DNA of 64,000 nt from contig NC_088299.1 of NCBI RefSeq assembly GCF_032854445.1, forward strand, positions 3,383,001 through 3,447,000, given 5' to 3'. Origin of the DNA: Liolophura sinensis. Its lineage: Eukaryota; Mollusca; Polyplacophora; Chitonida; Chitonidae. The position numbers and the translations under genes were made by a program. Positions 23,051-30,168 of this stretch are shown here, in pieces. The notes under the pieces are model-generated. The model saw only the letters and a list, made by a program, of their open reading frames with translations. It was not told the origin of the DNA and did no database searches. Within the stretch, counting starts at the first letter, position 1; each line of letters begins with the position of its first letter.

Positions 23051-23621
23051 TTTTAATTTAGGGAAAGAAAACGCTAAAAAGAAGTATATATCAGATGAAA
23101 GTGGCAGCAAACTGCTGTGACGTCACTGGTCCTAATATTGTCAGAAAAGGCTACCATACATAAAGTTTCAAATGCAATTCACTAGGTTGAAAAAACTCTT
23201 TAAAAATCTGCTGAACTACTTTTATAGACATTGTTTAATGGTATACAAAAATTGCTGGATCCAACAATGCTTTGTAGCACATGGTCCATATGTACTTCTT
23301 AAAGCGGGGAGGTGAAGGGGGCCTGGTGTACTGGCTTTATGAACTTTGACCTTTCTCATAAACGGTCTTGTTGACACACGAAGGTGTGCTGAATAAAATC
23401 AGTTAATGAGATAGGAAAGGCTTGAAAACTTTTCAATCAATATTCAAAGCTTTTACTCGGTTATGATTCAAACGGACTTACGTTGTTTCTTCATCAGATT
23501 CGCTGCCCGAGTCCGAACTTCCATGCTTTTCTTGGCTTCTTGTCACGTCCCCATTTGTGTACTCGCCCGACTTTCGCGCACCTCTGCTGGAAAGTAGCGG
23601 CTTCTCCTCTTCCGACTCCAT
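34..23621 (-). CDS. ABCB1: ABCB1/P-glycoprotein-like full ABC transporter, 19 exons, 3' part outside window
   Basis: ATP-driven efflux pump of the ABCB subfamily, expected in the plasma membrane with drugs, lipids or bile-salt-like compounds as substrates. The 19 exons join in frame to 849 codons. They encode a Ser/Glu-rich cytosolic N-terminus (about 1-60), TMD1 (about 60-390), NBD1 (about 395-645), a charged linker (about 646-730) and the start of TMD2. NBD1 carries Walker A GSSGCGKS (448-455), Q-loop Gln496, signature LSGGQ (552-556), Walker B ILLLDE (Asp576, Glu577) and H-loop His608, so it looks catalytically competent. The TMD1 motif RQEIGWFD and TMD2 motif [11 protein letters not shown] are typical of MDR proteins. 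The linker has RxxS sites ([10 protein letters not shown]), as in kinase-regulated P-glycoprotein linkers. All introns are GT-AG. The rest of TMD2 and NBD2 lie left of base 1. Whether it is the ABCB1, ABCB4 or ABCB11 orthologue cannot be settled here. Confidence 0.95.
484..636 (+). repeat. SINE-A copy, 3' part
   Basis: Most abundant dispersed repeat of the window. The full form has a tRNA-like head (best seen at 41055), a conserved body including CCACCATAATGCTGGCCGCC, and an AATAAATAAA tail. This copy is 5'-truncated. Confidence 0.85.
640..1685. repeat. Minisatellite, about 59-60 bp unit, about 17 copies
   Basis: Tandem units containing AGTACACTTCTGTAACCATA and CTATCAGACAGCAGACACAA fill most of intron 18. 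Short open frames across it are repeat artefacts. Confidence 0.95.
1698..1904 (-). repeat. SINE-A copy
   Basis: Diverged minus-strand copy with the tRNA-like head at its right end. Confidence 0.75.
2002..2103 (-). CDS. ABCB1: ABCB1-like exon 18 (TMD2)
   Basis: Encodes [19 protein letters not shown] and the next hydrophobic helix, ending ANSIQ. 34 codons, phase 0. Confidence 0.92.
2150..2720. repeat. Irregular minisatellite, about 42 bp unit
   Basis: Units built around ATGGATATGTTACACTGTCA and ACATGGAGGTAAAGTAACAA, with interspersed longer variants. Located in intron 17. Confidence 0.85.
3115..3474 (+). repeat. SINE-B copy, near full length
   Basis: tRNA-like head (AACACAGTTGGTAGAGCGTC, with a B-box-like segment further on), body, and a terminal CACTCACTCACTC tract. 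Not a tRNA gene: the cloverleaf is imperfect and the body is shared with other dispersed copies. Confidence 0.85.
3551..3697 (-). CDS. ABCB1: ABCB1-like exon 17 (TMD2 start)
   Basis: Encodes [20 protein letters not shown], then the first TMD2 helix ending VFFSEVVK. This matches the ABCB segment at the start of the second half. Confidence 0.93.
3830..4278. mobile_element. Foldback/MITE-like element with about 55-bp inverted arms
   Basis: Arms at 3985-4045 and 4215-4275 are inverted copies sharing GTCGCAGAGGCGGCTG and TTGAAGAATTA, around a 170-bp centre. Related fragments occur at 12866-13068 and 50078-50262, so it is a dispersed family. No coding capacity seen. Confidence 0.65.
4782..4990. 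repeat. 52-bp tandem repeat, 4 copies
   Basis: Four near-identical units containing AACCATGTTTGTACAGTGTA and ending ATTACATTAAAC, in intron 16. Confidence 0.92.
5146..5228 (-). repeat. SINE-A-related short repeat (family F)
   Basis: TTATTTCATTGGTGTTTT followed by a variant body with GGTTTATGGGTAGAGA. Similar segments occur near 48010, 49545 and 62870. Confidence 0.5.
5388..5527 (-). CDS. ABCB1: ABCB1-like exon 16 (linker)
   Basis: Highly charged linker between the two halves, containing [10 protein letters not shown] and RQLSRKISK. Frame is continuous with both neighbours; donor GTGAGT. Confidence 0.88.
5794..6001 (-). CDS. ABCB1: ABCB1-like exon 15 (H-loop, NBD1 end)
   Basis: Encodes [34 protein letters not shown] and the end of NBD1 ([12 protein letters not shown]), then the start of the linker. 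Confidence 0.96.
6222..6356 (-). repeat. SINE-A copy, truncated
   Basis: TTTGCCGTACTCAAGAATAT and the following body are recognisable; the head is missing. Next to it is a short (TA)n tract at 6402-6420. Confidence 0.7.
6495..6665 (-). CDS. ABCB1: ABCB1-like exon 14 (signature and Walker B)
   Basis: Encodes [20 protein letters not shown] and [15 protein letters not shown], the most conserved part of NBD1. 57 codons, phase 0. Confidence 0.97.
6692..6722. repeat. (TG)n microsatellite
   Basis: About 15 TG dinucleotides in intron 13, just upstream (in gene sense) of the exon 14 acceptor. Confidence 0.9.
6725..7200. other. Intron 13 sequence, no gene recognised
   Basis: Compositionally coding-like, with open frames of 71-94 codons on both strands at 6783-7123, but no recognisable domain and no fitting splice sites. 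I see no supported gene. Confidence 0.4.
7205..7408 (-). CDS. ABCB1: ABCB1-like exon 13 (Q-loop)
   Basis: Encodes [19 protein letters not shown], the Q-loop VVSQEPVLF and [20 protein letters not shown]. 68 codons. The acceptor is TCTAG with a weak pyrimidine tract. Confidence 0.96.
7750..7990 (-). repeat. SINE-C-like dispersed repeat
   Basis: Shares the pattern TGACAATGGAGTGTCATAAG, then a GTGTACATATAC core, with copies at 52098 and 61127. Possibly tRNA-derived with its head on the right. Confidence 0.6.
8392..8730 (-). repeat. SINE-B copy, near full length
   Basis: Starts with a GAGTGAGTGAGTG tract, then TGCTTGGGGTTTAACG, and ends in a tRNA-like head with GATTGATCCTGGATCTA-type sequence. 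Confidence 0.85.
8985..9110 (-). CDS. ABCB1: ABCB1-like exon 12 (Walker A)
   Basis: Encodes [19 protein letters not shown] and the P-loop GSSGCGKST, followed by LILRFYDP. 42 codons, phase 0. Confidence 0.96.
9395..9480. repeat. C-rich simple sequence
   Basis: Tandem CCCCCACGAACACCCC-like units in intron 11. Confidence 0.7.
9578..9702 (-). repeat. SINE-A copy, truncated
   Basis: TTATTTGATTGGTGTTTTAC and GGCGGCCAGCATTATGG are present; the tRNA-like head is missing. Confidence 0.8.
10079..10189 (-). CDS. ABCB1: ABCB1-like exon 11 (NBD1 start, A-loop)
   Basis: Begins KPSID and includes [15 protein letters not shown], whose Tyr is the A-loop residue that stacks on the ATP adenine in ABCB proteins. 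Confidence 0.95.
10376..10487. repeat. 28-bp tandem repeat, 4 copies
   Basis: Near-identical units of AACATCCAATGCCTCAATGA plus 8 bases, in intron 10. Confidence 0.92.
10618..10731 (-). CDS. ABCB1: ABCB1-like exon 10 (TM6)
   Basis: Encodes [19 protein letters not shown], then the [13 protein letters not shown] segment leading into NBD1. 38 codons, phase 0 at both ends. Confidence 0.95.
11469..11550 (-). CDS. ABCB1: ABCB1-like exon 9 (TM5-TM6 loop)
   Basis: Completes the W(F/Y)G motif and encodes the last extracellular loop, about 10 residues longer and more acidic than in vertebrate ABCB1, ending LSPGEVFT. Donor GTAAGT. Confidence 0.9.
11664..11760. repeat. 46-bp tandem duplication
   Basis: Two essentially identical copies around ACAGTACAGTGGGACAAATC in intron 8. 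Confidence 0.85.
12099..12339 (-). repeat. SINE-A copy, full length
   Basis: Runs from the TTTATTTATTTATTTGATTG tail to the tRNA-like head (read on minus) GGGGCCTCCGTGGCTCAGTC. The head resembles a tRNA A box; it is not a free tRNA gene. Confidence 0.9.
12707..12823 (-). CDS. ABCB1: ABCB1-like exon 8 (TM5)
   Basis: Encodes [12 protein letters not shown] followed by a hydrophobic helix ending AYGLAF, with a Trp codon split across the junction. Confidence 0.94.
12866..13068. repeat. Fragment of the foldback family seen at 3830
   Basis: CCTAATTCTTCAACCTTTTC and ACATTTTGAAACATTCTGAG match the arm of the 3985-4275 element, and a partial inverted match (GTGGTTAAAAGGGTTGAAGA) lies near 13045. Confidence 0.5.
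13160..13350. repeat. Degenerate repeat, ACACAGAGAATACACACAGT type
   Basis: Irregular units of about 30-35 bp in intron 7 sharing ACACAG and GAATACACA. Confidence 0.7.
13790..13914 (-). CDS. ABCB1: ABCB1-like exon 7 (intracellular loop 2)
   Basis: Encodes the [18 protein letters not shown] motif typical of MDR intracellular loop 2, ending in a split Arg codon. Confidence 0.95.
14085..15320. repeat. 36-bp minisatellite carrying a splice-donor-like motif in every unit (intron 6)
   Basis: About 24 nearly uniform 36-bp units (14085-14935), then about 10 diverged ones up to 15320, close to exon 6. On the gene strand each unit contains GGTGAGTAC or GGTGAGTCC, a near-perfect 5' splice-site consensus. 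Diverged units near the exon (for example at 15170 and 15235) read GTGGGGAAGGTGAGTCC, resembling the exon 6 junction ATGGGAAAGGTGAGTAC. Because 36 is a multiple of three, long frames stay open on both strands. Those frames are artefacts. Confidence 0.95.
15417..15588 (-). CDS. ABCB1: ABCB1-like exon 6 (TM3-TM4)
   Basis: Encodes [12 protein letters not shown] followed by two hydrophobic helices and the GWKLTLV motif, ending ASFMGK. Donor AAG|GTGAGTAC. The following 36-bp minisatellite carries a related donor in each unit. Confidence 0.95.
15980..16113 (-). CDS. ABCB1: ABCB1-like exon 5 (intracellular loop 1)
   Basis: Reads from [11 protein letters not shown] to [20 protein letters not shown]. 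This is the coupling-helix region with the conserved GELTTRL motif. Donor GTAAGT, codon split after two bases. Confidence 0.95.
16325..17126 (-). repeat. 86-bp tandem repeat made from the 3' part of exon 4 plus its donor (intron 4)
   Basis: About nine units. Each holds about 66 bp that translate on minus like the end of exon 4 ([21 protein letters not shown] region), immediately followed by GTAAGG. The rest of the unit (GACATTGATGACAAG) joins to the next. The leftmost two or three units (16325-16500) are more diverged. The unit is 86 bp (not a multiple of 3) and has no polypyrimidine-type acceptor, so in-frame exon repetition is unlikely. Confidence 0.93.
17127..17254 (-). CDS. ABCB1: ABCB1-like exon 4 (ECL1 and TM2)
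   Basis: Encodes extracellular loop 1 with N-glycosylation sequons (NFSNMT, NIT), then TM2 ([15 protein letters not shown]). Donor is CAG|GTAAGG. The 3' half of this exon plus its donor is repeated about nine times in the next intron. Confidence 0.93.
17420..18140 (-). repeat. Minisatellite with a piece related to the exon 3 end (intron 3)
   Basis: Two alternating unit types of about 60-63 bp. One type reads on minus TTGTATTTGGGGACATGATC, very close to exon 3 (TTGTATTTGGGGACATGACA). The other keeps only the GGGGACATGACCAAAAC part. A 237-codon plus-strand frame across the array is an artefact. Confidence 0.92.
18316..18442 (-). CDS. ABCB1: ABCB1-like exon 3 (TM1)
   Basis: Begins [15 protein letters not shown], runs through the HGAGWPL motif of TM1 and ends [11 protein letters not shown]. 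Donor is AAG|GTAAGC. A degenerate copy of its last 35 or so bases recurs in the intron 3 minisatellite. Confidence 0.93.
18779..18918 (-). repeat. SINE-A copy, truncated
   Basis: Body with CGATGGCGGCCAACATTATG and GGGGAAACCCATGACCATG. Confidence 0.8.
19023..19059 (-). CDS. ABCB1: ABCB1-like exon 2 (37-nt micro-exon)
   Basis: Flanked by TTTCAG and GTAGGT. It adds [12 protein letters not shown] and restores phase 0 between exons 1 and 3. The peptide matches the position of the segment just before the FRY motif in P-glycoproteins. Short, so less certain than the other exons, but both joins keep the frame. Confidence 0.75.
19129..19322 (-). repeat. SINE-A copy
   Basis: Retains tail and most of the body up to TGAGCTGGACTTGAACTCAC; the terminal head is lost. 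Confidence 0.85.
19765..20175. repeat. 20-bp minisatellite with a HindIII site per unit
   Basis: About 20 copies of GAATCATCAAGCTTCAGCAG with point variants. Confidence 0.95.
20770..20992 (-). repeat. SINE-A copy next to an (ATT)n tract
   Basis: (ATT)n at 20770-20800, then a diverged SINE-A body with CGGCATTATGGTGGGAGG and head-like sequence to 20992. Confidence 0.7.
21150..21362 (+). repeat. SINE-A copy with (AATA)n tail
   Basis: Diverged plus-strand copy ending ACACCAATCAAATAAATAAA and an extended AAAT tract. Confidence 0.8.
21505..21632. repeat. 15-bp tandem repeat
   Basis: About eight units of CTCTGACAATAACAC with CATC variants. Confidence 0.92.
22368..22428 (+). repeat. SINE-B 3' end fragment
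   Basis: CATATGACTGAAAAAGTGTT, then GACGTTAAACCCCAAGCACT and CACTCACTCAC. Confidence 0.8.
22999..23049. repeat. (TA)n microsatellite
   Basis: About 25 TA dinucleotides. Confidence 0.95.
23482..23621 (-). CDS. ABCB1: ABCB1-like exon 1 (start codon, cytosolic N-terminus)
   Basis: ATG at 23619-23621 opens a hydrophilic leader beginning [10 protein letters not shown] and rich in Ser, Glu and Asp. The frame joins exon 2 through a GTAAGT donor and split codon (46 codons plus 2 nt). An upstream 5' UTR exon is possible. I saw no convincing TATA box in 23622-23760. Confidence 0.8.
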
Positions 23622-24079
23622 TTACAGTTTTTAAGATTTGCTACCTTTTTCCAGCATGCACAGTATTTAATAGACCCCTTGGACCAGTTACATTTGATGA
23701 AGATAGTGTAATGCAGAGTGTGAATTACAGCTGATCTTAGCGTATCAAAGTCTGACTGACAGTGTGCATAGGCCTATATGTGTGATCTGGCCGACCTAGA
23801 TATATGACAAAACACCAAAAATAGACGATTAACTACAAGGGACATAACTCTCAAAACAACAATTGAACCAAAAAGGAGGTAAATTTCCTTATATGGTAGG
23901 TTAGAAAACTGCACAAAGTACATTGCATTTACTTATCCTTACATAGCCAGCCTGTTATGGTTGAACAGAAAAAGAAATGAACTCATCTGACTCTATCACT
24001 CACTGAGCTAGGTGCAAACTTCGTCGACACTTAATTTGACTCATGCAGTCCACATGCTAGATTCACGATAATTTCGTTT

Positions 24080-24165
24080 GGGCACCCGTAGAGCTACCGG
24101 TAGCCTTGGTCATAGCTCCCTGCGGGTTCGAACCCGGTAGTAAACATGGAATTTACCCTCTCTCA
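24080..24165 (+). repeat. Possible tRNA-like SINE head
   Basis: Contains GGGTTCGAACCCGG, a perfect Pol III B-box-like element. No complete cloverleaf could be drawn, so I do not call a tRNA gene. Confidence 0.35.
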
Positions 24166-24247
24166 CTGTTCGTGAGGCCTTTGAAACTACAATTGCTGCA
24201 CGAGACTCGTGTGACCATGCAATTACGCAGGATGTTTATATTCCTGC

Positions 24248-24352
24248 GGTCGCTGTGAGTTCAAGTCCAGCTCATGCTGGTTTCCTCTCCGGCCATACGT
24301 ACGTGAGAGGAAACCCACGACCATCCGCAGGTTGCGTACAGACCTTCCCACG
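24248..24352. repeat. Rearranged SINE-A fragment
   Basis: A plus-orientation segment (GTGAGTTCAAGTCCAGCTCA to CCGGCCATACGTACGTGAG) abuts a minus-orientation segment (GGAAACCCACGACCATCCGC), so the body is inverted on itself. Confidence 0.6.
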
Positions 24353-25771
24353 TTGCACAGTATAACGTTCCTTGAAGACCATGCATGTACGCCCCATGTA
24401 GAACAATTTGTTAGTACAGTTACTTTAATCGTCCTTTTTTGGGGGGGTATTTCCTCATGTGCATAGTTTACATGTGCATCCAGTTTCTTCCACTCTCTAT
24501 AACTAAAAACCACTTCTTGAGTACCGGTATGGTGTAAAAATTGAAGAAAACTGAAAAATTTTAATACTTGCATATCGATCAATGGTCATGACAGAAAGCA
24601 ATGAGATTTGGCATAAATTATTAACGGATTGATTTTATTATGTATTTGACTGGTGAACACGATACGACATCGATCACCATTATCGCGGAAGGGCTTTATG
24701 TGGACTGTTTCCATATACCTCATTCTTGAGCTACATTTAACTTTGACTTTTGCTTGTCCACACAACGTGCACCCAATTGAAGACTGAATCGGCCACCACA
24801 GAACGGACTTAACCTGCATAGGCGCACATCTTTGTCTTCCAGCAGTAAGGTGTGCATGTCTGTATTGTACATACACATGTAGGGCCTGCGTGACATGTAT
24901 GAAAGATAGTCTGTAACTTGCCAAAGCTGGGTGGTTTACTCCTCAGGCGCCCCTGTTTCCTTCACCCATAAAACTTACCGCTGCAGTATATCTATGTAGG
25001 GCCTAAGTGAAAAATCCAAGGGAGCTGCGTTAAACAACAACCCAATTCATTTATAGTTCAAACACAGGCCGCATACCGGAAGGCCTAGACTACACTGATG
25101 TTGAATCATTAAGAGAATGGATTTCATCAACCATGGACATACATGGACATTATCAGTAGATGTACAGATGAACAGAATGACCTTTACCTACTTATGAATG
25201 TCTATACTTTCATCATTTAATGGTGAAATTCCCTGTCCAGATATGACTTTCAATGATGAAATTTCATTTAATGATAAAAGCGCTGTATAAAGTCACGTGC
25301 ATCATGGTATAAGTATATTGAGTGCAGACGCCCCAAATTTGACAACCAGTCAAACTAAGGTCGACCGACCCAGTTAATCATCGTGTCCTGTTACGTAGGC
25401 ATATATAGGTATAGGCCTGTATATGTATGTGGGTGAATACATTCGATGATTATATATAAGGAGATTAATATGATTTTGCCCGAGTTAATTTGCCTAGGCC
25501 TATAGGCCTATATGTCTGCTCGTCAGTCATCAGTAAGTCTAGATTTATATAGACGGATTCTGAAAAAATGTTGTGCCATTGGCCCAGAATTTTGACGGTG
25601 GAGTGGATCCAGACCCAGAGAATTAATAAATGATTGTCCACCGCGTTGTAAGGTGGAGAGTTGGGATTTGTAAACACTTAGCTACAACGGAGGTTTGCGC
25701 ACGCGGAGTGACTTGTATGTGTTGTTACTATATACCGATAGTTTAAACAGTGCACCACTGACAATATTTAT
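24353..25771. other. Intergenic sequence, nothing recognised
   Basis: Between the transporter 5' end and the viral-like element. Small open frames only; no domain, RNA gene or terminal repeat recognised. Confidence 0.5.
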
Positions 25772-25789
25772 AGTCTTAAGAATAAATTA

Positions 25790-26020
25790 TGCTGTCTAGA
25801 TTGTCTACTCGTATAATGTGATGCCTTTGTTGTGAGACTGGTTGATCCATATCAGCATAATGCCTCGGACAGGGAGGCTTACTTGCCTTCGATATAAACC
25901 GTCTCAGTGAATCAACATTATATAAAAGAACGGTGGAAATCAGTCCGGCAACAAGGAGGCATATTGCATACACTCTAAGGACTCCGTCGTCCAAGCACTC
26001 GCTCACTCATCCACTCACTC
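25790..26020 (+). repeat. SINE-B copy, diverged (copy 1 of duplicated segment)
   Basis: Contains GCAACAAGGAGGCATATTGC and ends in CACTCACTCAACG. Compared with 31325-31588 it lacks about 40 bp (CATATGACAGGAAAATTATT region). Confidence 0.75.
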
Positions 26021-26739
26021 AACGCTTTACGATGTACAGGCCGTTATGCTTTAATTATGTAGGCTTACGTTTGTATGTTTACCCGCTCTTATAAGTTTCC
26101 AGAAGTGCTGTCTTATTCAGGTTGCGGGACTACGACAGAGCTTGCCAAACTGGTAACATCTCTACATATATCCATATATTTCATATACAGCTGATACAAA
26201 TAGAGACTATAAAAACAAAGAAACAAACAAACGAAAAAATTGCACATAACACATCGTTAGTTGATAACCCGCGTGGAAAGCATACCAGTTCACATGAAAC
26301 ATTAGCTGTTATCAGCTATATAGAATTAATATATATGTATATCGTATGTAATATTGTAATGGAATTGTAGATTGTGTTGCCAGTAAAACTATATTATACT
26401 GTATGACATAAAGCGCACGCTGATGGCAAATGCTTTAATAATGAATGTAAAATTTGCGAACGAGGCCTATATTAATATGCCTCTATGTACACACAAAGGC
26501 ACTGTGTGTGTGTTCAGGCCGCAGATATACTAATGCCGATGATTGCGATGGGTGTATGAGTATCCATATAACTCATGGCATGTCAGTGCATGAACAGAAA
26601 AAGTGAATAAGGCCTAAAACCACGCATTCCAGATAGTGTATGAGTAGTATAGAAGGGGCAGTTGACGTTGCATTGAGGAGGCGTTTTTGGGGGAAGTGGG
26701 GGTGTGTCGTTGAGTCTGCGCTCCCATGAGGGAGCGAGG

Positions 26740-27135
26740 CGCATGGGCGTGACGTCAGGGACCAATGAGCGTAGCTCCTTTAGCAGACTCGTGACGTTAC
26801 GCGTGACGTTATGCGCGAGAACAGATTCTTCAGCTCCATTTCACGACAAAATTGACCAATGGGTGAGCTCAATTTCGCGCCGAAACTGACCATAGAGGCA
26901 CATGACGTCACGCCAGAGCAGCTCCTTTTAGCTCCATTTCGCGCCAAAACGGACCCAATGGATGAGCCCCATTTCACGCCAAAACTGATGTCACGCGTGA
27001 GAACAGATCGTTCAGCTCCATTTTGCGACAAAACTAACCAATGGGTAAACTCCATCGGCGCCAAAACTGACCAATTGTTGACCGCGCGGTTTTAGCGCCT
27101 GAATTTCGTTGACGTTCGCGTTGACGGGTTAAAAC
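26740..27135 (+). promoter_or_regulatory. Putative S-phase-type promoter: repeated E2F, CCAAT and CRE-like sites (copy 1)
   Basis: Tandemly related blocks of about 45-75 bp. Each combines TTTCGCGCCAAAA-like E2F palindromes (perfect at 26937-26949, variants near 26841, 26872, 26979 and 27020) with GACCAATGGG (CCAAT boxes). CRE-like TGACGTCA is at 26903-26910, with half-sites near 26750 and 26790. It lies just upstream of the polymerase. The site arrangement is visible; its activity is inferred. Confidence 0.6.
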
Positions 27136-27217
27136 AAAGGTGTGTGAAGAGAGTGAAGCTTACTCCGTCTATCCTACCAACAGACCACGTTCACCCAGAG
27201 AGATGCTACGCTGCCAT

Positions 27218-29586
27218 CATGGCTTACGGAGGAGGAGGAGGAGGACGACGAGGAGGAGGAGAGGCTTCGGCAAAGAGGGGGTTTACTTGTCAGACGTGTG
27301 CCAGGCACTTTTAAAGGCGGAGTGATTACCTGCGGCATGAGCAGACACAGCACGCCGAACGGAAGAGGTCCCAGTTTACTTGCGGCACGTGTGCCAGGCA
27401 ATTTTCTAGGCGGGACAACTGGCTGCAGCATGAGCGGACGTACCACGCGGAGGAGGAAGGAGAGAGGTTCACGTTCCCAACCTGCGCCTGGACGTTTCCC
27501 CGACTAAGACCAGCGCGTGTCTTTCATCTCTACTGGTGATCCCCACGCACTAATCCAACGGATGATGGCTTACCTCAATACCATCAGCGAGACCAGTAGC
27601 GCCTATCTCACAGAGCGTTATGCCAACATCCTGCACGAGTTAGACGAGCGCATCGATCCCAACGACACCAAGCCGTCTTACAGCTGGCGAGTGCGGGACA
27701 CATTCGTCGACTGTATCAGCGAGCTCCCCGTCCTCGGCCACAACTCGGGCAACTACGACCTAAACTGGATCAAGCAACAGCTTTACCCCCACATGGTTAA
27801 AGCCGGTGATTTGGATTTGAGCTGAAATTTCTGGACATTCAAAATTACCTGGCCCCTAATTACCTAAGTGGTTGAAAGCTTCTGACTGCCGCGTCACCAA
27901 AGGCAAGTTTTGTTACAGCTACATAGACTCCCTCGCCCGGCTGGAGGAAACGGCGCTCCCACCCCGCCACGCTTTCGATAACGATCTCACCCATCAGCCG
28001 TGCACGGGCGCCGAGTATAAGACCCTGCGGGAGACGTGGAGGAATCACGGCATGCGCACCGTAAAAGACTTGCTGCAGTGGTATAACAGCCTGGACGTGA
28101 TCCCCTTCATGGAGGCGGCGGAGAAGATAGTGGTGTTCTACCAAACATGCACGTCGACGTCTTGAAAGACTGTATTTAGCACACCAGGGCTCACCATCCG
28201 CTACTTGTTTCACTATTTTCGCTCCGTTTTCACGATCATCGGTGAGAAAGACAAAGACATACACGACTGCCTAAAGAAAACATCGTGGGCAGGCCGAGCA
28301 TCATCTTTCATCGGTACCACGAACGAATCGTGACACGTATACGGGGAGGTAAACTCTGTAAGCGGATAATTGGATTCGATGCTATCGCATTGTACTTGGC
28401 CTTCCTTGCCTCACCCATGCCTCACTACATCCGATGGCGACGTGACGAAGAGAAGTTCGTTCCGTATGGCTGAAACATGGCTGGACTGGCAGTCGCACCA
28501 GCTGGGGATACCCATCCGCCACCGACTTAGCCATACGGAGAAACGGGTTAGTGATAGGCAACTCCGCGTAGACGGGTTCACTCACATCGACGGACGTCCC
28601 ATCGTCTTCCAGTTCCACGGTTGCTATTACCATACCACGGCTGTCACCTGAATCACCCACGCCAGGGTGAGCTGCGCTACAACGACCCGAGAGGTTTGAC
28701 ACCTCAATACTTGCGCCTGCAAGTGGACAACAACGAAGCGTACGTCCAGTCCAGATGTGAAAATCTGTGACCTGACGAAGACGCGCAAGTTACTGGAGAG
28801 TGCCGTACCGTCGACCAAATCCATGACCTTCGAAGTGGTGAGCAGCAAGCGGACCATTCGTTACAAGCTACCATTGCAAATAGGAGGTATGGTGTACCAA
28901 TATGCCAAACTCCGTATGTTGGAATTTCCCTATGATTTCATGACTCGTGTTTTTAACAAGGCGGACAAGAAGTACGGCGAGAAGGACACCGACTTCGCGT
29001 ACATGGCCTGGTCTGACCCGGACTGGGAATCCTTGTTTAAACCTGAGCCTCGGGCGGTATATGTGGTGGAGCGGGACAAATGGTTACCTCGACGCGACCA
29101 CTACGACTTTGATAAAAGTACGCCGGGATTCTTTAAAGTCGAGTGAACTGGTGACGCTATCGTCAGTGTGTATTCGAAGGCATACTATTGGTACGGCGGA
29201 GAGTCGAACAGTAAAGACAAGGTCTCCTGCAAAGGCGTTAACGCTCGGGGGGTGGAGAAGGACGTTTACCTCTCCGTATTGCGCAATCACCAAAGAGCGA
29301 GTGGTATGAACCGAGGTATGCGTATGCGGGGAAACAGCATGTATTCCTACACAGCACAAAGGCACTTTCACTTATTTTTACGGGAAGCGCAAAGTACTGC
29401 CGCAGGCTGTGAGCACCACCTACCTGGATAATAAAGCTGACTATCCCCGACGGTTATATACCATGTCCTTATCGATTGGTGACTTGCGATTATCGACTTG
29501 GAAAGCTCCTTATGGACTACGAATGGTATACAAATGTCGGACATGAGGCTTATATTTATAATGTGTTGCCGCGAAGGCCAAAATAA
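27218..29586 (+). pseudogene. Protein-primed family B DNA polymerase with N-terminal C2H2 zinc fingers, degenerate (copy 1)
   Basis: Would replicate the element from protein-primed ends. Order on plus: a Gly/Arg stretch, then C2H2 finger-like segments (27270-27480; second finger CGTC...HERTYH intact, first broken by a stop, third lacking a Cys). Next come the exonuclease region (VLGHNSGNYDL, 27730), the LDIxNYLAPNYL-type segment, KDKDIHDCLKK and PSIIFHRYHE (28260-28330), an HIDGRPIVFQFHGCYYH region, then LPLQIGGMVYQYAKLRMLEF (28880) and motif C as KDTDFAYMAW (28995). It ends at TAA 29584-29586. Multiple stops and frameshifts are present. The stretch between 28770 and 28800 skips the palm region that should hold motifs A and B, an internal deletion also seen in copy 2. 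Non-functional as it stands. Confidence 0.85.
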
Positions 29587-30168
29587 ATACAAGTCAAAAC
29601 ACCACTGTATGTGAGTGTCATTTTCTCTTTATTCATTTTTTTCATAACATATGGAACTGGGAAATAAACATGGAAGAACGTTATTACAGCCCACTGGCTG
29701 GTGGAGTGATAAAAAAGGGTGCTGGACCCCAAAAATTCGAACACTATTAAGTCGTTATCGTATGTCGTGCACGACATGGGACGACCTCGAAACCGCTGGG
29801 TTAAGTAATACACGCAATATTGTCCACACACGGCCGTGTCCAGATTCTGCAGCATCTGATCATTCCACGTCCAGTGGTGTGTCCTCCGGTGATAAAAGCG
29901 GTGAAATGGGTGTGGAGGGGTGGGAGTCCGTACGAATCAAAGTATTCTCCGTGGAGACGAGGTAGGTCTGGGCACACGTCTGAAAACGGTTACCCAATGT
30001 TGTCCCGGGCGGAAGCACGAGTCTGTGTTGATGATGCAGGCCCAGGGTGTGTTGGTCACTTGGTGAGGGAGGTGGTCTCAAGCGTAGACATCCCCCAGCA
30101 CGGAGCCCGTAAATACGTCCGCCTGTAGTACAAGTCGCAATTGCACTGTGCCCACGTTGTTTTGTTTT
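29587..30168. other. Spacer between polymerase and capsid-like gene (copy 1)
   Basis: Contains a 104-codon plus-strand frame (29651-29965) also present in broken form at 35147-35465. No domain recognised; it may be noncoding. Confidence 0.35.

Larger units (their letters stand above)
19323..23481. other. Intron 1 of the ABCB1-like gene
   Basis: 4.4-kb intron (19060-23481) holding SINE-A copies (19129, 20800, 21150), a 20-bp minisatellite, a 15-bp repeat, (TTA)n and (TA)n tracts and a SINE-B end (22368). I see no additional gene. Confidence 0.7.

Noticed and set aside
26704-27095. Open frames across the E2F/CCAAT repeat region (also 32200-32622)
   Set aside because: Peptides reflect the repeated promoter-like blocks on both strands and are not conserved as frames between the two copies.
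28382-28702. 106-codon minus-strand frame opposite the polymerase (164 codons at 33861-34355)
   Set aside because: Shadow of the polymerase remnant, whose recognisable motifs are on the plus strand.
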